In this document: positions 59,799 to 64,000 of the stretch, piece after piece
How the letters are laid out: each line of letters begins with the position of its first letter
Position numbering within the stretch: the stretch's first letter is position 1
Origin: Amia ocellicauda
Taxonomy: Eukaryota; Chordata; Actinopteri; Amiiformes; Amiidae
Assembly (NCBI RefSeq): GCF_036373705.1
Contig: NC_089869.1
Span: 8,803,176 to 8,867,175 of the forward strand
Direction: 5' to 3'
DNA length: 64,000 nucleotides
Notes under the pieces: generated by a model
The model's database searches: none
The model's input: only the letters and a program-made list of their open reading frames with translations
What the model was told of the DNA's origin: nothing
Translations under genes and position numbers: made by a program

Positions 59799-61334
59799 TA
59801 GTGCTAATAGGAAGTGTACACTCCCTTTCACATTTTCCACCTTTTGTTGCCTTATAGCCTGGAATTAAAATTCAGTAAAGTATTCGTTTTATTTTTTTCT
59901 ACATGTCCTACCCCACAACTTCCAAGTGAAAAATTAATTAGAAAATTTAAACTGAAAGAACTTGGTTGGAGAAGTGTCCACCCACCTTCGCAATTCCGGA
60001 TTAGCTCAGGTGTAAGTAATCACCTTCAGAATCAAGTTAAGTGGCCTCCACCTGTGTTACATTGTAGTGGCTCCCATGATTTCAGGATACATTTGGCAGT
60101 TCCTGTAGGTTCCCTCTGCTGGGTAGTGCATTTCAGAGCAAAGACTCAACCCTGAGCACCATGGAGCTTTCAAAGGAACTCCAGGACAAAGTTGTTGAAA
60201 GGCAAAGATCAGGGGATGGGTATTAAAAATATCAATGACCTTGAATACCCCTTGCAGCTTTGTCAAGACGATTATAAAGAAGTGGAGGTTGTATGGCACC
60301 ACCAAGGTACTGCCTAGATCTGGCCGTCCCTCCAAACTGGATGACTGAGCAAGAAGGAGACTGATTAGAGAGGCTACCAATGTTGCAAGAGCTACAGGCT
60401 TTTATGGCCAAGACTGGTCAAAGTGTGGGACAACAATACCCCAAGCACTCTACAGCCTGTATGGTAAGGTGGCAAGATGGAAGTCATTACTGAGGAAAAG
60501 CTAAGCCAAACACTCAGGAGATGTTGTAGCCATGTGTCAAAAAGATATTTGGTCTGACAAAATTAAATTGGAACTTTGATGGAAAATTAAATTGGCCTCA
60601 ATACAAATCATTATGTTTAGCACAAACCCAACACAATGCATCACCCAATGAACACCTTCCCTACTGTGAAGCACGGTGGTGGCAGCAGCATGTTATGGGC
60701 AAGTTTCTCATTAGCAGGGACTGGGGCACTTGTCAGGCTAGAAAGGAAAACCAATAGAGCAAAATATAGAAAAGTCCGTCACGAAAACCTGCTGCCCTCT
60801 GCAACAAAGCTGAAACTGGGACAGAGGTTCACCATTCAGCATGACAATGACCTGAAGCACACAGCCAGAACTACACTGGAGTGGCAAAGGAACAAGAAGG
60901 TAAATGTCCTTGAGTGGCCTAGTCAGAGCCCTGACCTAAATCCATTTGGAAACTTGAAGATTTCTGTACCTCAGTGCTCCCCAAGGAACCGGATAGAGCT
61001 TGATCAGTTTTGAACAGAGGAATGGTCAAGTGTTGTAAAAATCTAGTTATGCAAAATTGGTACCTATCCCAACTGTGTCACAGCTCTAATTGCTGCCTAA
61101 GGTGTGTCCACCAAGTAATTACCCAGGAGGGTGGAGACTTATCCAGTAATGCTATTTCAGTTTTGTATTTTTAATGTATGTACATTTCACAATATTTCCC
61201 CCCCCTTAACAGTGTGGAGTATAGTGTGTAGATCAGTGGGAAAAAATCCTAATTTAAATGCATGAAACTCTGAGGCACTGATGCAACAAAATGTGAAAAA
61301 AGTTCAAGAGGGTGTAGGCTTTCTATAGGCACTG
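59799..61334 (+). mobile_element. old Tc1-like element, inactive
   Basis: Left end (t/c)agtgctaataggaagtgt; right end, read inward, cagtgcctatagaaagccta; TA on both outer sides. Size about 1.54 kb. Terminal repeats are clearly diverged, so it is much older than the other full copies. Confidence 0.8.
60161..61117 (+). pseudogene. degenerate Tc1 transposase with lost catalytic Glu
   Basis: Begins MELSKELQDKVVERQRSGDG and then breaks by several frameshifts and stops. The last part is open: TVKHGGGSSMLWASFSLAGT, IQHDNDLKHTA and [16 protein letters not shown]. The NPIE motif has become NPFG, so the third catalytic residue is glycine. Confidence 0.85.
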
Positions 61335-64000
61335 TATATTGCATCCAAAGTGTGCATTCTTATCTCGGTACAGGGCTCAGTTTTCACTGGGGAATCCCAC
61401 CTGCCTCAATTTTACAGTTCTACAGAGGGAAACCCGAATCAGAGACACCAAAAAGAGGTGAGCAAACTGCTGTCTGAAGAAATATGTGTGCAAGTGTGGG
61501 AGGAGGAATTCAAGATTGGGGGGGTGGGAGACAACTGCTGGGGGGACAGCAAGACAGGAAGCAGTGGTGATTAATTAAAGGTGATGTGAAAGACTGTTTG
61601 AAGAAAATACAATGTTTTTTAAAAGCTGATGTTCAATTTAATGCAGTGAAGGTGCTATGGAGGCATGAGAGTGAGCTGAATGGGAATTGCCTGGGAGGTG
61701 GAAGGAAAGGAAGAGAGAGACCTGAAAAAAAGAGATGGTTGAATAAAAGCAACAGGGGAGATTAATAAAAAAGTAATAATTCCATCTCTGAATTTTCTTT
61801 AGGTTTTATATCTTTAAGGATTTGGAAAATGGAAGAAAGATTTTGTGCTGGTTTTCAGGTAATTATCAGCATACAGAGCAGCTATAGCTTAGAGCCGAAT
61901 GTAGTGCCTGCTAAAAGATAATGCATCGGCACAGGAATAAGACTGAATCTTATAAGAATGAATCTGTGACTGGCTGCATTTTAATCCTTCTTGTTTGAGT
62001 AACAGCAGGGGGCAGTGGGATGTCTTTTGAAATCCAAGCACTCAAGGGCCCTGTCATCTGCAGTCTTTCCACTTTTTTCTTCTCTCCATTCTTTGTGTTT
62101 TTTTAATGTTTTATTGGTGATGTGAAAGCGAAAGGGGCGTGTGTGTGTGCACGTGTTTCCAGGCAGGATGAGATCTTGTATCCGAGGAGCCTTCGCTTTT
62201 GATCTGCATGTCAGCAGGCGTGCTTTGTGGAAGTCACGAGTGTCACAGTGTTTTGATTGACTTTTCAGATTATGCTCGAGCGCTTTAATTACAGTGCTTA
62301 TATATTTTTTGTAGATGAGGTTAGTGGCAGGGCGCTCAAGCAAAAATCAATGGTCATTGTTCAGCCTGTAGCACGATATAGACTTTTCTTCTCATTACAG
62401 ACAATTAACCTATGGGAATTTCCGCCTCCTGCAGTTGGTCTCCATCAAAGTCAGGAAAATAAAAACCAGCATGTAAAATACAACTTTAAAAGTGCTAACC
62501 AAACAAAATGATGGCAAAACATTATCTGACTGCATCTGTGAAAAACCTTTCTGAGAATATTTCCTCCAGACACCAGCCTTTTCGCCTCTGTGGAGAGCAG
62601 GTTCATGAGAGTTTAATAGCAGGGGCTTTCAATATTACAAATGCATTTCTCAAACTGAAAGCAAAGTGTTCACTTAATAAATAGACAAAAAAAAAATGGG
62701 TGGATGCACAGGCCAAGGAAATAACAATTGACAACATGAAAATAAAACCAAGCTAATCAAACCGCTGTCTGTTTAACATTGTAGGGTATTTATACATTAT
62801 TTTGTTTCCATCTCCACTTGCCCCCTCCATCCCTGAAATGCCACTGAATGCTGTTTCTCTTGCACTTGGATTCTTAAGCATTATTACTGCTCTGTCTTTG
62901 CATATTGATGGGATGTATTTCATCAGCGCACACTACAGCTAACTGCTCCCTGGCTGGAGAGGCTAATGTATCAGTAAATCAGCCTGCTCTCGCGGACCCT
63001 GGGTGCGAGCCTGAACGTCCACATGCCAGAAAGCACGATTTAAGTCTCGGCTTTGAAAGGCGCTAGTGCACTGCAGAATCGGCTGCGTATTAACCATTAA
63101 ATTTACAAGTGCACACCAGACGTTGCGCTCGCAAGGCAAATCCCGAAAGCTTTAACAATTGCGGTAAATTATAAAGAAAGCGATAAAACTGGAATACACA
63201 GAAGTAATCGATCGCCACAGGGGCCACTGTTGTGTTGTGTACAAAACAGTGTTTGCACTCATTTGGTTTGGCAAGGGCTCGCTTTCAATCAATCGATGGC
63301 TTATATATGCTGTACATGTTATTTAAAAATTATTTATGGATTTAATGAATACATCATGTACTGGACACAGTGTGTGATTTTAGTGTACCTGTCATGCATG
63401 TCTTTGTATATTTTGTTTTTCCTGTGTGTGTTTTGGGGATGTTGGTCTTTTTTTTTGTGATGTGTAGTATATGTTTTTCTGGCCCTACGTGTTTCCCAAC
63501 TAGCCTGACTGGGGTTTTGTGTAGCATGCACAGGTTGGTTCCTGCTTTTTACATTAGTACTGGGCATTTGATCTCTGGCCTACTTTTCTTTTTTCTTTTT
63601 TCTCACGCTCCTCTAGCAAGATGTAGAGCCTGTTAGGAAGTACAGCCCTAGTGGGAGCCCTGAACCCCACCTAATTATCATCTTTCTCCCTTTAAATACA
63701 GTTCCCTCTCTCCCTGAGCTCCTACATTATTTGAACACGCAATTTTTACAGGAATTTCTTTTCCCTTGTCCTCTTTCAGATAACCTTGCAGAGCTGTCAT
63801 TTTTAGTTAGATCGAGCCCATGTTTTGCTTACCACCACACACACGGCGCCTTGAGTTCTGTATAGTCTCTTATAGGAGAAAGGTAGCCATAAACCATAAT
63901 TTTAATGGTGAATAATACGTGTTTATTTAAATTGTGTGTCCTTGAAAGCTATACATTGTCAGTGAAAAGAGGACTTTATGGCTGCCATTAGAATTGACTC
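61335..64000. other. intergenic region without assigned gene
   Basis: Purine-rich stretch at 61680-61770, then mixed sequence. The part at 62930-63200 is richer in CpG than its surroundings but shows no coding logic. Nothing was recognised to the window edge. Confidence 0.4.

Noticed and set aside
61981..62343. 120-codon minus-strand open frame, lysine-rich C-terminal half
   Set aside because: No family resemblance. Lysine richness follows from local T-rich sequence on the plus strand.

Overview
The window is nuclear DNA of a vertebrate, most likely a ray-finned fish. It contains spliced genes orthologous to vertebrate GFRA1 and CCDC172, long introns, CA/TC/AT microsatellites, several Tc1/mariner transposons of fish type, and L2-type retroposon tails. 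The recurrent tail motif (ggcagacgcccttatccagg) makes me think of an early-branching fish such as gar, bowfin or sturgeon/paddlefish, but that is from memory and unproven. No rRNA, tRNA gene, CRISPR array or prokaryotic operon was seen.

Layout. (1) 822-3561, minus strand: the first three coding exons of gfra1, the GDNF co-receptor; the rest runs off the left edge. (2) 3562-17744: divergent intergenic region with microsatellites, an AT-rich repeat present three times, a GC-richer block with exon-like relics, two Tc1 fragments and a perfect 15 x 11-bp minisatellite. (3) 17745-30456, plus strand: complete ccdc172, eight coding exons, 261 codons, a coiled-coil protein. The head-to-head order gfra1(-)/ccdc172(+) matches the human 10q25 order as I recall it. 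Its introns hold a hAT-like MITE and an L2 LINE fragment. (4) 30610-32145: a 1.5-kb Tc1 element inserted about 150 bp past the ccdc172 stop codon, with a near-twin at 46119-47702; both have broken transposases. (5) 39190-43693, minus strand: a four-exon gene reconstructed here, encoding a 136-aa secreted, helix-rich protein with five cysteines after the signal peptide. I cannot assign it to a family, and it is the most interesting coding object in the window. (6) 47703-64000: gene-poor sequence with an apparently intact Tc1-like DD36E element (51457-52677, perfect 29-bp terminal inverted repeats, 346-aa transposase) and an old dead Tc1 element (about 59799-61334).

The host genes form no pathway: gfra1 encodes a GPI-anchored neurotrophic co-receptor, ccdc172 a probable sperm-flagellum coiled-coil protein, and the 39-44 kb gene a small secreted factor of unknown function. 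All exon coordinates were derived by hand from splice-site consensus, reading-frame phase and remembered similarity; no alignment or transcript data were available.
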